Origin: Struthio camelus
Lineage: Eukaryota; Chordata; Aves; Struthioniformes; Struthionidae
Direction: 5' to 3'
Length of the DNA: 64,000 nt
NCBI RefSeq assembly: GCF_040807025.1
Contig: NC_090943.1
Location: 28,797,213-28,861,212 of the forward strand
This document shows, piece after piece, positions 21,101 through 34,200 of this stretch. Position 1 is the stretch's first letter; each line of letters opens with the position of its first letter. The notes below the pieces were generated by a model. The model had not been told where the DNA came from. It searched no databases and was given only the letters and a program-made list of their open reading frames with translations. The position numbers and the translations under genes are program-made.

Positions 21101-23240
21101 GTGTTTTCCCCCAAGGTAGCTGCTACAGCACCAGTTTTCCTTCTGCTTCTCATTCCAGATATGCTGTGTAAAAGCCTGAAAACCTATACGTTATTTGCAA
21201 CTCTCTGTATGCTAAAGTTTGAGGAACTGTGGTAAGGAAGCTATCAAAAAAATTGTGGAAAGTTACTACTCAGAAACACATATGTAGTTCTGGTAAGAAT
21301 ACAGTAATAATTTGAATAAGCTACTTAGACTGATATTGCATGGGTGTTGCCACACTTAAGTGAACAACAAGGATATCTGTATTTATTTCTACAGGTATTT
21401 TAGGCTGCCTTAAAATAAAGCCTACACGTGGAAGTGACATATATGCTAAAATCCTCTCATATATAGAAAAATAAAGTCTTTAAATTGTAGGTATTTAAGT
21501 GAAAAGGTAAAGTCCTTGCTGGATTCAAATCAATGCCAAGAATCTTAGCTGGGACATGACTTTACTGAAACTGACCTCTGATGACTTGGGAAAAATCAGA
21601 GCTTCTGTGAAACTGAACTAATAAAAACGCCTCTATAGCATTTCCCATACAAAAATCCTTAGTCAAACTTTTATTATTTTTCTGACTCTTCTTGTGAAAT
21701 ATAGTGTATGGATTTGGTATCTGCACTTTGTGTATGAAAAAATCTCAAAGGGGTAGTGGGCTGCCTTTTGAAAAGCAGTCTGTAATTTTGTGTGACCCAG
21801 TTTTGGCTGCCTAACAGAGGCCATGAGACTTTGCAGTTCTTAGAGACTTGAGCCAGATTTGTCAATGCTCATCACCTTGGAAAATTAAGTGCTAGATCTC
21901 ACCGACATCCTGAATTTAATTGTGCTTTTGAAAATATGGTATAAATTTCTTACCCGAAGTCACTCAAAGAGAAAAATTACAGCATTCTGACTCTCATAGT
22001 CCTCTCTTTCAAATGCAAATGGGGTGTGTACCATGTTTAACCACTCTTGGAGAAATCTATCTAAAATTGTACATCTGAAGCATCCAGATAATTCTAGTCC
22101 TTTATAGTCGGTTCGTATTTCAAATCTTGTGCCAAATGCTTGAAGTCCTTGGAGTAGAGAAGACCCAGAGGGAACACAGAAAATTATATAGGAAAGGCAT
22201 CAATTCACTCTTGCTGAGCAATAATTTGGTTTGGTTAGTAACCTGTGAAGTGGTTCACTGAAATGATCAACTTTAAGGAAACTATAAAGTGTGTGATTAT
22301 TGATATCTGCTGCAGGTGACCTTTATGTGCTGAAAAGATCATGAAGTAGTCAAGACAAAAAAATTACAACCTCCTTTTCTTCTTCTGTTTAATGGTCTGA
22401 AATTGAAAAAATGGATCTATTGAACCCCAGTTAAAAGTTAGTACTGCCAAATAAAATAAGGCTACCCCCTGCAACTTACAGTTTTCCAGGTATGTTATTT
22501 ATACCTTAGAGACGAAACTCTCTTACTCGAGGGAGTTATGATTCACTACCCTTATGTGAACATAAATCACCTCAGATTTTTTCCATCCATTCACTACCTC
22601 TTCCATTAACTTTCCTCTCTATTGTAAAGAAATGTATTCCATCATTTTAAAGGAACAGGTAAAGGCATAGACAGACATAGATCATTAACTTTTTTACTCC
22701 TGATTCTTTTTTCAGTGTCTTGAGAAGAACTGTGTTGTGTGCCTTGCTATCTTTCCTACTTTTGAGTATTTTTATGGGTGCACTTTAGGGTTTGTATCAA
22801 CCTAATCTAAACTCTTGTCAGTATCGTGAAATTTATACTTGTACTGATCAGCTTGCAGGACATGGTTAATGCTCCAGCATCACAGTTCCCACCGTTATAT
22901 CAATATATAGCAGGTAACATTTCAAATGCATTAACTACGCAAGTGACCTTTTAACTGTCCTTAGGAGCTTCTCTCACAAAGCTACAGAGTCAGTGTGCTG
23001 ATTACCACAGCAGTCTGAGGCTGACATCTTAGGCGTCACACATCATCTTGATTAGGGACCAAAAATGCAATAGCGTGCCACTGGGTATGTCCCATGACAC
23101 ACACATTGCCTATGTGTGCTAGAAACTGGAAATGCTGACGGGGATCCAGGACAGAGCCAGAAAAAGCATTGCTTTTCTTTATTTAAATAGCCCCCTAGCA
23201 ATTCCTCTGTAATCACGTCAGTTGAATTATTTTTTCCAAG
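18180..23240. other. Intergenic DNA, nothing recognised
   Basis: AT-rich single-copy-looking sequence. Open frames are short and lack splice context or known motifs. A moderately GC-rich stretch at 18730-18900 has open frames on both strands without recognisable domains. Confidence 0.5.
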
Positions 23241-23241
23241 C

Positions 23242-23332
23242 TCCTATCCTATCCTATCCTGTCCTGTCCTGTCCTGTCCTGTCCTGTCCCGTCCCGTCCC
23301 GTCCCGTCCCGTCCCATCCTATCTTATCCTAC
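23242..23332 (+). repeat. TCCTG/TCCCG/TCCTA pentanucleotide array
   Basis: About eighteen pentamers. TCCTA-type units at the left edge give way to a TCCTG block, then a TCCCG block, and return to TCCTA/TCTTA at the right edge. This ordered change of unit is typical of local spread of variants in a short tandem repeat. Confidence 0.92.
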
Positions 23333-23339
23333 TGTTGCC

Positions 23340-26240
23340 ATTAAAATAAACAGATGTTTTCCAGAAGTACACTGAGCAACATGATGAGTATTTGAAATAT
23401 GTGATTGCCATCTTGTTTGTATTTTTTCCATTGGGAATGCTATTCATTTTTACATTATTTAAAATTAATTTTGTGTTTGATTTACAGTTTACAACACGGC
23501 GAAAATCGTGTGTTTTCCACTTGCAGTGGAAGGGTAGAGAGCGTGTAGTAGATCCCAATTGCTGTGGGTATTTGCTGCACTGGCTTGGCTTGGCCTCAGA
23601 GAAAGTTTTTGTGTGCTTGTAGAAGAGATCTATTCTATGCTATGACTGGGAAACTGAGCTGTCACCAGCACTGTTTAACCCAGAATTTCAAGTGATCTTT
23701 TAAGTATTTGGGGATCTAGCAACTGGGTGTCTGAAAATAGAATAAGGAGGAGTTGTTTACAGGAAAGGACTGACTTGATATGCTCACTATTTACTGCGTT
23801 GCTGAAGAGCTGTGCTGTAATGTTCCGTACTAGTGAAAGTTCACAAAGAGTTGATGAGCTCATGCATTAATAAAGTCTAAATTTTCGGCAGGATGATATG
23901 AAATCTTCTTGCCAGCTGCAAACACTATAGAGTATTATGTCTAGCTATTGCAATGTGAGAAATCGGAGGAGATCACCAGAGCATCCTTGAAAAGGTGGGC
24001 TAACTTCTCAGCAAGAGGGAAGTTGTATATGTGTTATTTCTAGATACTAGATAGTGTGTGAATGATCATGAATGAAGTCCTAATCCAAAGTCTACTACAA
24101 CCAGTTAAATGTTTTTCAGCCATTTCAGCTGTAGTCTTCAGTGGGAATTAGATCAAACTTCTGTAAGATAAGTGAAGGCAACATGCCTAGTGAAAAGAAA
24201 AAGTTAGTTTTAGGCTTTATATTTTATATTTTTCCATCATTTTTAACAATACTCAGAAAAATATTTTGATGTGATTTTTCTCCTTGTTCTGCTTCCTACA
24301 TTCCACGTAGATTAATTCAATGAGGTTTTTTTATGACTGTCTAACTTAAAGAAAGCAATGACCTAGGCCACCTTTGCAAGAAAGAGTAAAACAGACACGC
24401 ACCTTCTTGTTTTTAAATCTTTTTTGTACGTGCTTTGTTCCTTCTAGATAAAATAAGCAATACTCTGGTTTCAAAAAGCTTGTGAGGATGATGTTCATCA
24501 TTGGTCACAGACTGTCAAGAGACCAGCAAGGAAGTAACACTCAGGGATCTGTTGCCAGGACCCAGTGTTACTGAAGGCAGGTGGAGAGGGAGAACTGAAG
24601 AATTCCCCCATAAGCACCAGTATCTGAGTGCGCTCTGAGATCAGGAGAGCAGCGAGGGACACCTAACCCTGGAACTACTGAATAATACAACAGTATCACC
24701 TATCTCTTCTCCAGATGTTCTGTACTAAGTAGCAAGAAAATATTAGAAAGGTAGGATGGACTCTGCCTGGAAATCTGTAACAGTGAATTTTATATTCACA
24801 AGTGAGCTTCCTTCTATTTTTCAGTCAGTTGTTAGGGCCATGGACACAGTGTTCTCTTAGATTGCTTAGACTGTGAGACTAGACTTGACGTGTTAGCTGG
24901 CCTCACCAAGCCAACCAACTCATGTCCATTCTGCATCATTAATCACTAAACCAACCCAGGTGTGTCAATATAGCACAGAGTCCTTCTAGGACAGTCCTGT
25001 CAAGGCACTTTTAGAATTCATACCACCATGATACAAGGAGCTCTGATTAGCTGTTGCCATTATGCTTCAGTGCCTTTTGCCTTTTTGTCTTTTTTTTTTT
25101 TTTTTTTTTGCATTTGGAAGAGGAAGGAACTGGATGAGAATGTGGACTTAAGATCCTTACTCAGAACAAGACTAGTCAGAAGACAAGACATGGATCGTAA
25201 GTGCTGCACTTTATTCCTAACAAGAGACACAAGCCTACTGTATTGTTCAAGTCAAAACATCTTTACTTTCCTTACGCCCATACACTTTGGGTAGAGGCTC
25301 TTGCTATCAGCACAAACAACAGTTTTTTTCCATGCCTCAGTGCCATGTAGTTGTTCAGAAATCTCCCTAGACATCTTACAGACATAACTCTGCTGCCTGC
25401 CTCACCTTAAAGTCTGAAAATGGCTACTCAAGGAATCAGCTGCAGGCCACCTGAATCCAAACACTAAGGCTTGGCATGTCTAAGACTAAGACATGGGCAA
25501 AGTCACAAGAAGTCTCTGTCCTTATGGCCATACAATTATGTGTCACATAGCAACAGTCTCTAGCCCAAAGCTACACAAAATTCCTTCAAAGTTTGTCAGA
25601 CCCCACTCTGGCCTTTGTGTTATAACGCTCCTAAATCAAGACTGAGAGCTCTCTGCCCAATTAGTCAACAACTGGAGAGACCATCACAATTCAACCTAAA
25701 GCTATTGTTTGCTATTACCTATAGACATTTAGTCTGAAGATCCAAGTCAATGAAGGTATCTCTCCTTGTGTAATGTTATTGGAAATGATCAGAAGCCTAA
25801 GGTTTTCAAAAGAAATCTGGGCATATTGTCACAAAGAATGACTCTGGGAGATGGCCTGACTGCCTCTTTGAGAAGATTAGGGTAGAGGGAGAGGAGACAA
25901 AAGTTTAAGAGCAGAAAAATGCTGGGGCTCCTTACCAACCAACTACACACTACCCTTTCTGCTATCTCCTTAGCCTCTGCAGCCCCCAGGTGCCCACCCT
26001 GACATGCTAATTGTGAAAGTACGAGCCAGCATGTTTGTGATTATGAAACTGTATGTGAAGATTCCCCTTCTGCTCTTTCCCACTGCAGCTCCAGGTCTAA
26101 TACAGCCGTGTATGCATTTCATCCTTCCCCCAAATCTCAGAGATAGGCTGGAGATGCTGCTGTATGGATGCTTTATGAAAATCTCTGCAGTGAAGCAGGA
26201 GGGAATCCTGGTCACTTCTCAGGGCTATGGTTGAGAGCTG
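23340..26240. other. Intergenic DNA with a T20 run
   Basis: No gene recognised. A T20 homopolymer sits at 25090-25109. The frame at 25028-25294 passes through it and is not credible as coding. Confidence 0.5.
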
Positions 26241-26250
26241 GTCCTGGAAA

Positions 26251-26300
26251 AGGCCAAGCAGCTATGCTTGGCCTACCATTGGCCAAGAAGGCCAATGGTA
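26251..26300. repeat. Two adjacent perfect hairpins at the CR1 5' junction
   Basis: Hairpin 1: AGGCCAAGCA (26251-26260) and TGCTTGGCCT (26265-26274), loop of 4. Hairpin 2: TACCATTGGCC (26274-26284) and GGCCAATGGTA (26290-26300), loop of 5. The inner GGCC-AAGAA-GGCC of the second is native to CR1; the outer arms are not. Confidence 0.8.
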
Positions 26301-26813
26301 TGCTGGGGTGCATTAGGAAGTGTTGCCAGCAGGTCGAGGGAGGTGATCCTGCCCCTCTACTCAGCCCTGGTGAGATGTGCCTTGGAGTACTGTGTCCAAT
26401 TCTGGGCTCCGCAGTACAAGAGAGACAAGGTGCTACCAGAGAGAGTCCAGCGGAGGGCTACAAAGATGATGAGGAGACTGGAGCATCTCTCCTCTGAAGA
26501 AAGGCTGAGGGAGCTTCTCCTGTTTAGCCTGGAGAAGAGAAGACTGAGAGGCAATCTGATCAATATATCCAAGTATCTGAAGAGGGGGTGTTGAGAAGAT
26601 GAGGCCAGTCTCTTCTCCGTGGTGCCCAGTGACAGGACAAGAGGCAATGGGCAGAAACTGAAACACAGGAAGTTCCATCTGAACATGAGGAAAAACTTTC
26701 CTGTGAGGGTGCCTGAGCATTGGACCAGGTTGCCCAGAGAGGTAGTGGAGTCTCCTTCCCTGGAGATACTCAAAACCCACCTGGATGCGATCCTGGGGAG
26801 TATGCTCTAGAGG
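26268..26813 (+). pseudogene. CR1 ORF2 C-terminal fragment, one in-frame stop
   Basis: One frame reads through [32 protein letters not shown] and [19 protein letters not shown], the conserved reverse-transcriptase tail of CR1. A TGA at 26592-26594 interrupts it, at a position where CR1 normally has a Gln codon. The same frame then stays open to about 26813 with [20 protein letters not shown] and [12 protein letters not shown] single stop and no frameshift suggest a fairly young copy. It cannot move on its own, because the 5' part with the endonuclease is absent. Confidence 0.88.
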
Positions 26814-26900
26814 GCCCTGCTTGAGCAGAGGGGCTGGACTAGATGATCTCCAGAGGTCCCTTCCAACCTCAACCATTCGGTGATTCTGTGATTCTGTGAT
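26275..26900 (+). mobile_element. CR1 non-LTR retrotransposon, 5'-truncated
   Basis: The body matches the avian CR1 3' end as remembered, for example CAGGTCGAGGGAGGTGATCC, then the reverse-transcriptase C-terminal region and GGACTAGATGATCTCCAGAG. It ends with ATTCGGTG and two ATTCTGTG octamers plus AT at 26875-26900. Only about 0.63 kb of a roughly 4.5-kb element remains, the usual result of incomplete reverse transcription. The direction is the same as the plus strand. Confidence 0.95.
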
Positions 26901-26904
26901 CTGT

Positions 26905-28080
26905 CCTTGAGGTGAACTTCGGCTAGGTCGTGTGTCCTTGAGGTAGATTGGAAGAGAGCCAGCTGGGGAGAGGGCAAGGATCGTAAGAAGGCAATATAGG
27001 CATCCCCCTCTTTGTATTGGCTTAGGAATGGTCCCTGGGAGATGATGAGAGCCGGTGTCCACAGAGGCCAATGCCCATACCTTGAGTTTTGCTTGAGGCA
27101 TGGCACCTCTGTGCACTTTTGAGTGGGGTAGGGTTTTGGGAAGAGAGGAGGAGATCTGGATGGGTATCCTGGACTTGAAAGGCCCCATACCCTTTTACAG
27201 AAGTCATTTTTGAGTCAACTGCCCATAGATGTCTACTGTTTGGCACAAGGGATCAGGAGGGGTGGAGAGCTCTGCTTAACAGAGGAGAGGGAATAGTGGG
27301 CCTAGCTGAGGTAGGGGCTGGCACCAGGAAGGCACCATGGGCCATGTTTCTGTATGAACCTCTGTATCAGGGACTTTAGAGATTGGGGTGGAGCTGGGCT
27401 GAGGAGTGTGCAAGGGTTGTGGGTCTGGGGTGCACACTACATCCTCAGGCCCAGCCCCGAGTGCCTTTGGGCACTGTTTGGCACTTCTGAGTGAACTATC
27501 TTTCCTCTTTTCCCTAAACCTCAGCCTAAGCAGTACCTTTGCCATCCCGCTCTGCACAGGTCTGAGAAGGTCATGATGGCAGAAGAGAGGATTTGGCCTG
27601 ACTATGTGGTGCAGTAAGTTTTAATCCAGGGCAATAAGCAATGCAGGTTCCATCACCTCTGTGTTGTATTCCTGTTTTTCGTCACAACACCGACTCCATT
27701 TTGCTAGTTAGCTTTGCTAGTTTTACAAATGTTAACCATTGTCAATTGGCCACTTCTAAGGCCAGTCATTATCTTCATAGCCTCTTCTCTACCTATACAC
27801 TAGGCTCTTCCAACCATTTCTTCTCTGAAATTCAACCCTTAACCCTATCACAAACACTAGTAATCTATAGTACTAGAGTAAGCATGGACTATAACTAACT
27901 GCTGCGTTTTACAGTTCAGGAGGGATTTAGAGATAGAACAGTTGAATTGCCCAGTATTTTTGTGTGTTTTTTTTTTTAAATTTGATGTTATTATTGTTGT
28001 TATTATTATTATTGCTAGTACTAACAAATAGCCTACACTGTAGGCTCTGTTCATAGTATTGAAGTGCCCATAGAAAGAAG
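26905..28080. other. Intergenic DNA between CR1 and the decayed array
   Basis: Moderately GC-rich at first (26930-27560), with overlapping frames on the minus strand that show no known domain. A (TTA)n stretch lies at 27988-28013. No gene supported. Confidence 0.45.
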
Positions 28081-31000
28081 AGGAGGGCCAGCAGGATAAG
28101 CCATATCCCGATATGTTTGTTTCAGTCCCTTTTTACTGTCTATTCCATATTGTTAGACTGAAAGTTATAGTTGGGTTGAGCGTGGGATGGAAGGTTATGA
28201 AAAGAAAGAAAATGAGGCTACAGGTTATCTGTGGATCTTGAGAGTTCCCAGAGCCTGGGCTGAATATTGTGTTGGCAGTGCTGTTTCTTCACCTTAGCTC
28301 CAACTTCATCCCTTAATTATGTAAAATATGGAGTTAGGTTTCAGGTTTCTTTGAGTACTTGGAAAAGGAAAAGAGAAAGAGCCCATGTAGATATTTTGTT
28401 GCCCAGAGGCTAGGGTGAGTAATGAGCAGTAGCTGCCAGTTTATTTTAGCTCTAATTTGTTCACTGATCAGTACAGAATATTAGGATTAGGGTGAAGATT
28501 AGGGTTAGGAAAGGAAGTAAAGCACTGCTCAGATGACTAGTGCATTCAAAGTCTAGGCTGAGACTTCTATTGGTATTAGTCATGAATGTATGTGGGATTT
28601 TAGGGTAGGGGTATAGCTAGGGCTAGGGCTGGGATCAGGGTCCGAAAAAGAAAGTATTGCAGAACCTGGCTTGTTGCTGTGCTGCAAATGCAATAATCTA
28701 ATGGTTAACCTATTATGTAGACTGTATGGCACCCTATCTTCATATAATACTAGGTTTAGGGTTAGGGTTAGGGAGAGTGGAGCATTCCACTCTATAGGTG
28801 GCCTAGCTGAAAGAGGAGAGGTGGTGCTGGTGGTACTGGTCAAAGGCTTATATGGTATTTCAGCCTAGGTTTTATCACTTATCTGTATAAAGTTTCACTG
28901 TGTTGATAGGGTTTGAATAAGGTTTCGGAAAAGGAGGCATGGAAAAGCCCAGTTTTTTGATATACTAAAATGAGGCCTCAGTTTGATGCACACTAATGAA
29001 TGAAAGTATTTTAGCCACAGTTAAGCTCCTGTGCAGATAAATTATTGTACACAGTGTAAGGAAAAAGTAAAAGAGACATGGTTATTGATCCACACAGAAT
29101 GGTCCATAAGCATAGAAAGAGGACTGGGCTTGGAAGTGACCAAATATTAAGACTTTATTTTAGCCCCTATCCTGATCACCAGTATACATTGTCACCTAAG
29201 CCTAAACCCAACACCAGTGTTATGAACCAGTATAGGCTCAGGAAGAGTAATAGCCTGAGTCAGGTGTTTGAACATAGGTGTCTGCTGGATATGCTGGACA
29301 TCCATATGGTTATGGCTGATAACACAGACAACTTACAGGAGACCTCTGTTTCTCTTCTGAAGTGGCAGCTATAGTAGGGTGAACTGAAGATCTCAGATGG
29401 TATTTGAGAGACTAAATTTTTGCTGTATGGCTGTAGGACTAAGGTGAGGACTGGTGTTGGCAGGAACCAGTAATACTCCATTTTAGCCTACTTTGGTCGT
29501 GTATTTCAGGATAATGCTGACAGGTGGTATCAGCAGGGGCAGTGACTAATATTTCATCTTAACCTAGTTCTGTCACCTGTTGACCTACTTCTTCACCCTG
29601 TTCCACAGAGTGGAAGACTTATGAGTTAGGGTTAAGAAATAAAAAGATGGAAAACTTGGGGATCCAGAGATCTAACATGAATATTCCTGTCAGTAGAGAC
29701 CAATGACTTTCAGACCCAGTCTGGGCGAGAATTAGCACACAGGTTTACAGCTGGCAAGAGAGGAACAGGCGTGATTATTGTACCCTGATGTCCTGCAGAA
29801 CTAGAATGAGGACTGGCCTTTTGAAGGACCACAGCTAAATACTACCTTTTAGTCTCTGATAGATCACAATGTATTGTATTGGGGTTTGTGTTAGATTTCA
29901 AATAATGTAAAAGAAGAATGGTTGTGCCCCGGTTTTTATTGGCTCTTCCTTGGCATGTGAGTGCAGGGTGGAGCTGGTAGGTATAAACACTAATTTATAA
30001 TATTTGAGGCTTATTTGAGCCCTAGTTTGTGTCTAGCCTTCTATCTACATGGAGCATTGGAATTACAGTAGGGTAAGGCTTTCGTTAGGAAAAAAAAAAA
30101 AAGAGCGAAAGAGTTCTTGGTGTTGTGTAGCTTGTGGGCTTGAATGAGAGCTGGTGATGATGATAGGAGGCAATTTTGAATACTTGGAAAAAGTGCTGGA
30201 AGGAGTCCAGGTCACCATATTACCATAGTTCGATTTAATTTAATATTGGGGTTATTTCTGAAGATCATACTAGTATTAGGAAAAGAAAGTGCTGAGAATA
30301 CTGTTGGATTTCATATGGCTGTGGGCTAGTATAACAGCCTGTGGCAGTTGAGGCTTAGGTATCAACAATTCTTTATTTTCAGAATAAGCAGAAAAGTGAA
30401 AGGCTCCTTGGAAGATCAGTGACTGGCAGGGGAGGATGAAATCTGGTGGAATCAAAGGCCAATGTCTAATTCTTCATTTCAACCTCATTTTCATCACCAG
30501 CATGTATATTATCCTAGGCTTAAGATAAAGCAGGTGTTTAGGGAAAGGAAGAATGGAATAGCTTAAGAACATGAGAGCATCATAGCATCTAACGTGAGAG
30601 GGGCCAATTGTTAACACTTCATGCGGCCCCCTAGTTATACAAAATACTGCTTAGCTTGGGTTATTGTTGAGAAAAGGAAGTATCTTGGCATGGCCTGAGA
30701 GGAAGAGTGGTGTTGTTAGAGCCAATATTCCATGCTTTTTTTGAGGGCCGATATTGGTATTAAAATTACGGTTAGACTTACAATTAGGGGAAGGAAAATA
30801 AATGAAAGGAAAATGAAAGAACCTAGATAGCATTATCTCCTTTGTCACCTTCATAGATATGGACAGTTCTGATGCTGATAGTGCACCTACCCTACATTTT
30901 GGCTTACGTACTGAGCTCATGTTTTGTTTTCTTGTGGACATTGCTGACCTTGCTATTTTTGCTTTAAGTACTATTTCAGATTTATTTTTAGGAAGTGAAA

Positions 31001-31200
31001 GAAACCTGGAGTGTTTCTGTACTTCCTATATACTCTAGAGTTCAAATGAGGGTCGGTATCCACACAAGTCAATAGTTTATGGCTTATTCAGTGCGGACTT
31101 TAGTCACAAGGTATATTGAAGGCAATGATTTGGATTAAGAATGGGATTATGCTTAGCAACCGTTAGGGAAAACAATGTCTAAGCCAAAGGGCTTCTGTCT
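28080..31200 (+). repeat. Strongly decayed tandem array with telomere-like core
   Basis: A recurring order of blocks: a TTTTAGCCTAG-like block, TCAC..GTATA-like, a core of TTAGGG/TTAGGT units, GGAAAAGGAAG, then a C/T-G rich tail with GAGAGCTGGTG-like words. Examples of the first block or its core start near 28110, 28285, 28441, 28857, 29157, 29485, 29555, 29850, 30010, 30236, 30476, 30625 and 31095. Spacing varies from about 70 to 415 bp, mostly 150-240. Three exact TTAGGG units lie at 28756-28773. The consensus was recognised by eye; no alignment was run. Confidence 0.6.
28756..28773 (+). repeat. Short interstitial telomere-like repeat (TTAGGG)3
   Basis: Three exact TTAGGG units within the decayed array. 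Related degenerate units are at 28481-28509 and 28597-28640. This is too short to be called a telomere fusion scar. Confidence 0.85.
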
Positions 31201-34200
31201 CTAACTTCTACCTTCACAGAATTATCAGTGGCTTGAGTATGAAGCAACATAAAACACTTGGGCTCCATTTCTCCACCTTTTTTGAGTTCTATACATCTGA
31301 AAAACTAACATCAACATTTTCCATATTTTGAGACTTTTGAGGGTGGCACTGCCACCCTCATGCTGAGGTTAGGTTTTGCTCTAGGCCTGCATCAAACTGA
31401 CTGGCTTACTGGGAACTTGCAGGCCTGAAAAGCAATCCACAGAGCAGACCGTTTCGGGGAAGGCTCAGGTAACAGTCAACCAAAACTCTTCTGGGAGGGT
31501 AACCTTCTGTGAAAGAACCCTGATCCTATAGCCCTGAAAGCACACTGACTGGTGGAGGGTGGCAGGATATTTTCAAAGAGGTATCACTTGCTCTCTTCAC
31601 ATCATGCATCTTCCTGTGAAATACATTTCTCTCCCCACTCCCATGGTCTTTTATACACCTTTTCAGAGCCAGCAGCCCACAATCCAAATGCAGCTGATGA
31701 AGTGTAGCAAGCTGTGTTATGAGGAGCATCACATAATGCTTGCAGGCATAAAGTTACCACTGAAACCTGTGTGTGAAACCTGTGTTATGTGATCCTAGTG
31801 TAAGGTCTAGCTTTTCGTGTCGAGTATTGAGTCTTTCATTAAATCATGATTTGTAATTCCCAGGTGGCAGTGAAAGGTAGAACTTCCATATCATAGGAGG
31901 CTCACTGATGTTAAAGCCATTTTACTCCTCACATTGCTAAAAGCATCAAGTACAGTTTGTTGCCTAATGCTGTAGGATAAGTTAGAGAAATTTTGTTTCT
32001 GAGCATTATTCAGAAATTCTGAATTAATCTGAGTTTGGAGTTGGTACTTCAGCTCATCCAGAGTTTCCTGTTACAGTGTATCCTTTAGGGACGTTTGACT
32101 GTTTTACTTACTTTCACTTATTGCTTCAGTGTAGACATTCCGTCTTACTTTTTCCCTACATAAAGATGATCATGCAACTCGGTTGATTATTACAGAGAAG
32201 CTTCTGCGGCTATTATGACAAAGAAACTTCTAACTTGCTTTGAAAATGGTGGAATTGTCTCTGAAAATAATATGTCTATGAAACATGTTCTCTGTTAAAC
32301 CTTTATTGACAACGTATGAATTGCACAATAAATTTTGCCTTAATTTGTGAAAACAAACAGGGAAATGGAAGGCTTATGCCTGTGGGCTCCTTTTCTGGTT
32401 ACATGCTGGAGAGCTCTGAGGGGGAATGTCTGAGGAAAAAGAGGAGTGATGGTAAAGAAAAAATAATGGAGTGAAAGAAAGGAAATGGAAAAAAAGTGGA
32501 AATAGGCTCCATCTGTTACCTCTTTTTTGTTTAACTGCCCTTATACATTTACCTTATCCCATCTTTTTCCTTTCTTTGCTGTCATTCACTGTTAGTGACC
32601 TCAATGTTCTCTCGGTACAATGATTTTTGTAAGTTGAAAAATTCAGGTTCAGTGGCCAAGATCCTTTTGAATGCTCCGAATCCTAAAAATTCAAAAACTT
32701 ATAGAGCTTCAAAAATATTTTCATTTGCTGTATTTGGGGAAGGGGGTTGCTAGATGACATGCAATTCTGAAAAAAAAAGGGAGAAGAGTACTTCATGTTC
32801 ATTTTCATCTTTACTTCCAAAAATATTTCTGGAACATCAGTAATAGTTTATTTTAAAATGCTTGTTAATAGTACTTGTTTCATTTTATTCCACAAAGAAT
32901 ACTTCCTTGTCTCAAGATGCTGTATATTTTAAGGTTCTTCCCTGTCTCCAGTTTGGAACAAAAATATCTGAAATATCATCTGCATAGACAATGCTGGGGG
33001 AAGGTGATAGGTAACCTCCAGAGTGAGGTGGTGCTGCCACCTGTGTTCATTCATTCTCCAACAGTTCCAGACCTGTTTTAAACTCTGGCTCACAGAGATA
33101 ATTCCCATCACCTAGTAGAGTAGTGTTACAATGTGTGAAATGGAAAAAGAAGTCCTGATATGGAAGGGAAAAAAAAAGTTATCTATATGTGATCTATTTG
33201 TCCAGCTATCCACAAAAATAGAAGGAATATTTTATCAGTTTGAAGTTTCCAAGAAGCACTGATATTTCACACTGGTGACTACCAGCCTGTTTGATCATGA
33301 CTTTCACAGAAAGATTTACAGTCCCTTCTCAATGTTTTTGACATTTTTTCCAAACATTTTTTGTTTTATCGAGTAATGATCATTATACTTTACCTCCGTA
33401 AGAAGACCCAGACCCGTCAACCCCAAGCCAGCCAACCCAGGAAATCAACCCAAAAAACTCTGCACTCTTTATGTACTGCTTGACCCTGGCTCTTCTGGTA
33501 TGTCATATTCTTCTGATGGGCAGTGAAACTCCAACTTTCTAATCTGGAAAGCTTTATGACTAGAAGTTTTTGCAGAGGGAAGATGACTAGCTAGAAGTAA
33601 CCTACCTTCATAAATGAGGTCAGATTAGAACTACCTGGGTAAAGATTAGATGTCTATTGAGTTTTACAAAACAAACTGGTAGACTGCATTGTATGAACAT
33701 CATATCACTTAACATAACAAGCAGTACCTAAAATAATAATGTCAGAAACAGATCTATAAAGATTGAGCTACTATGGGTTATGAACAACCGTTGGTATGAC
33801 AGTATGGTCCCTTCAGTTCAAACTCTGAGCTGCCAATAGGCAAAGATGTACCACTTCCATATGTCTGTTCTGAGGACAGCAAGATTTTTGAGGGTGGCAA
33901 TTTGCCATGTGCACTAAACTCACGTGGCTTCCTTTCCTTGACAGAATAATGGTGAGTACTGACCACAGTTGTGCAAGGAACATCAGGACAGTTCTGCACT
34001 AAAGATACAATGCGAGTAGGACGATAAGCAAGATAGTATATTATTTTCTAGCTTCCAAGCAAACAGGCTGTGGGCATTTGAACTAAATATAGACGTAATT
34101 AGAGCCTGTATAGTGCCTGTATTACATCTGTACATGACATAAGAAAACCAAAGCTATTGTCTCACGCAAATGGAAAATATTCCGTATAAGAAAGATGTGG

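Noticed and set aside
26433..27188. 251-codon minus-strand frame
   Set aside because: Half of it is the antisense of the CR1 element, and the rest has no recognisable motif.
28756..28773. Telomere fusion scar
   Set aside because: Only three exact TTAGGG units, in one direction, inside a decayed array. There is no head-to-head junction.
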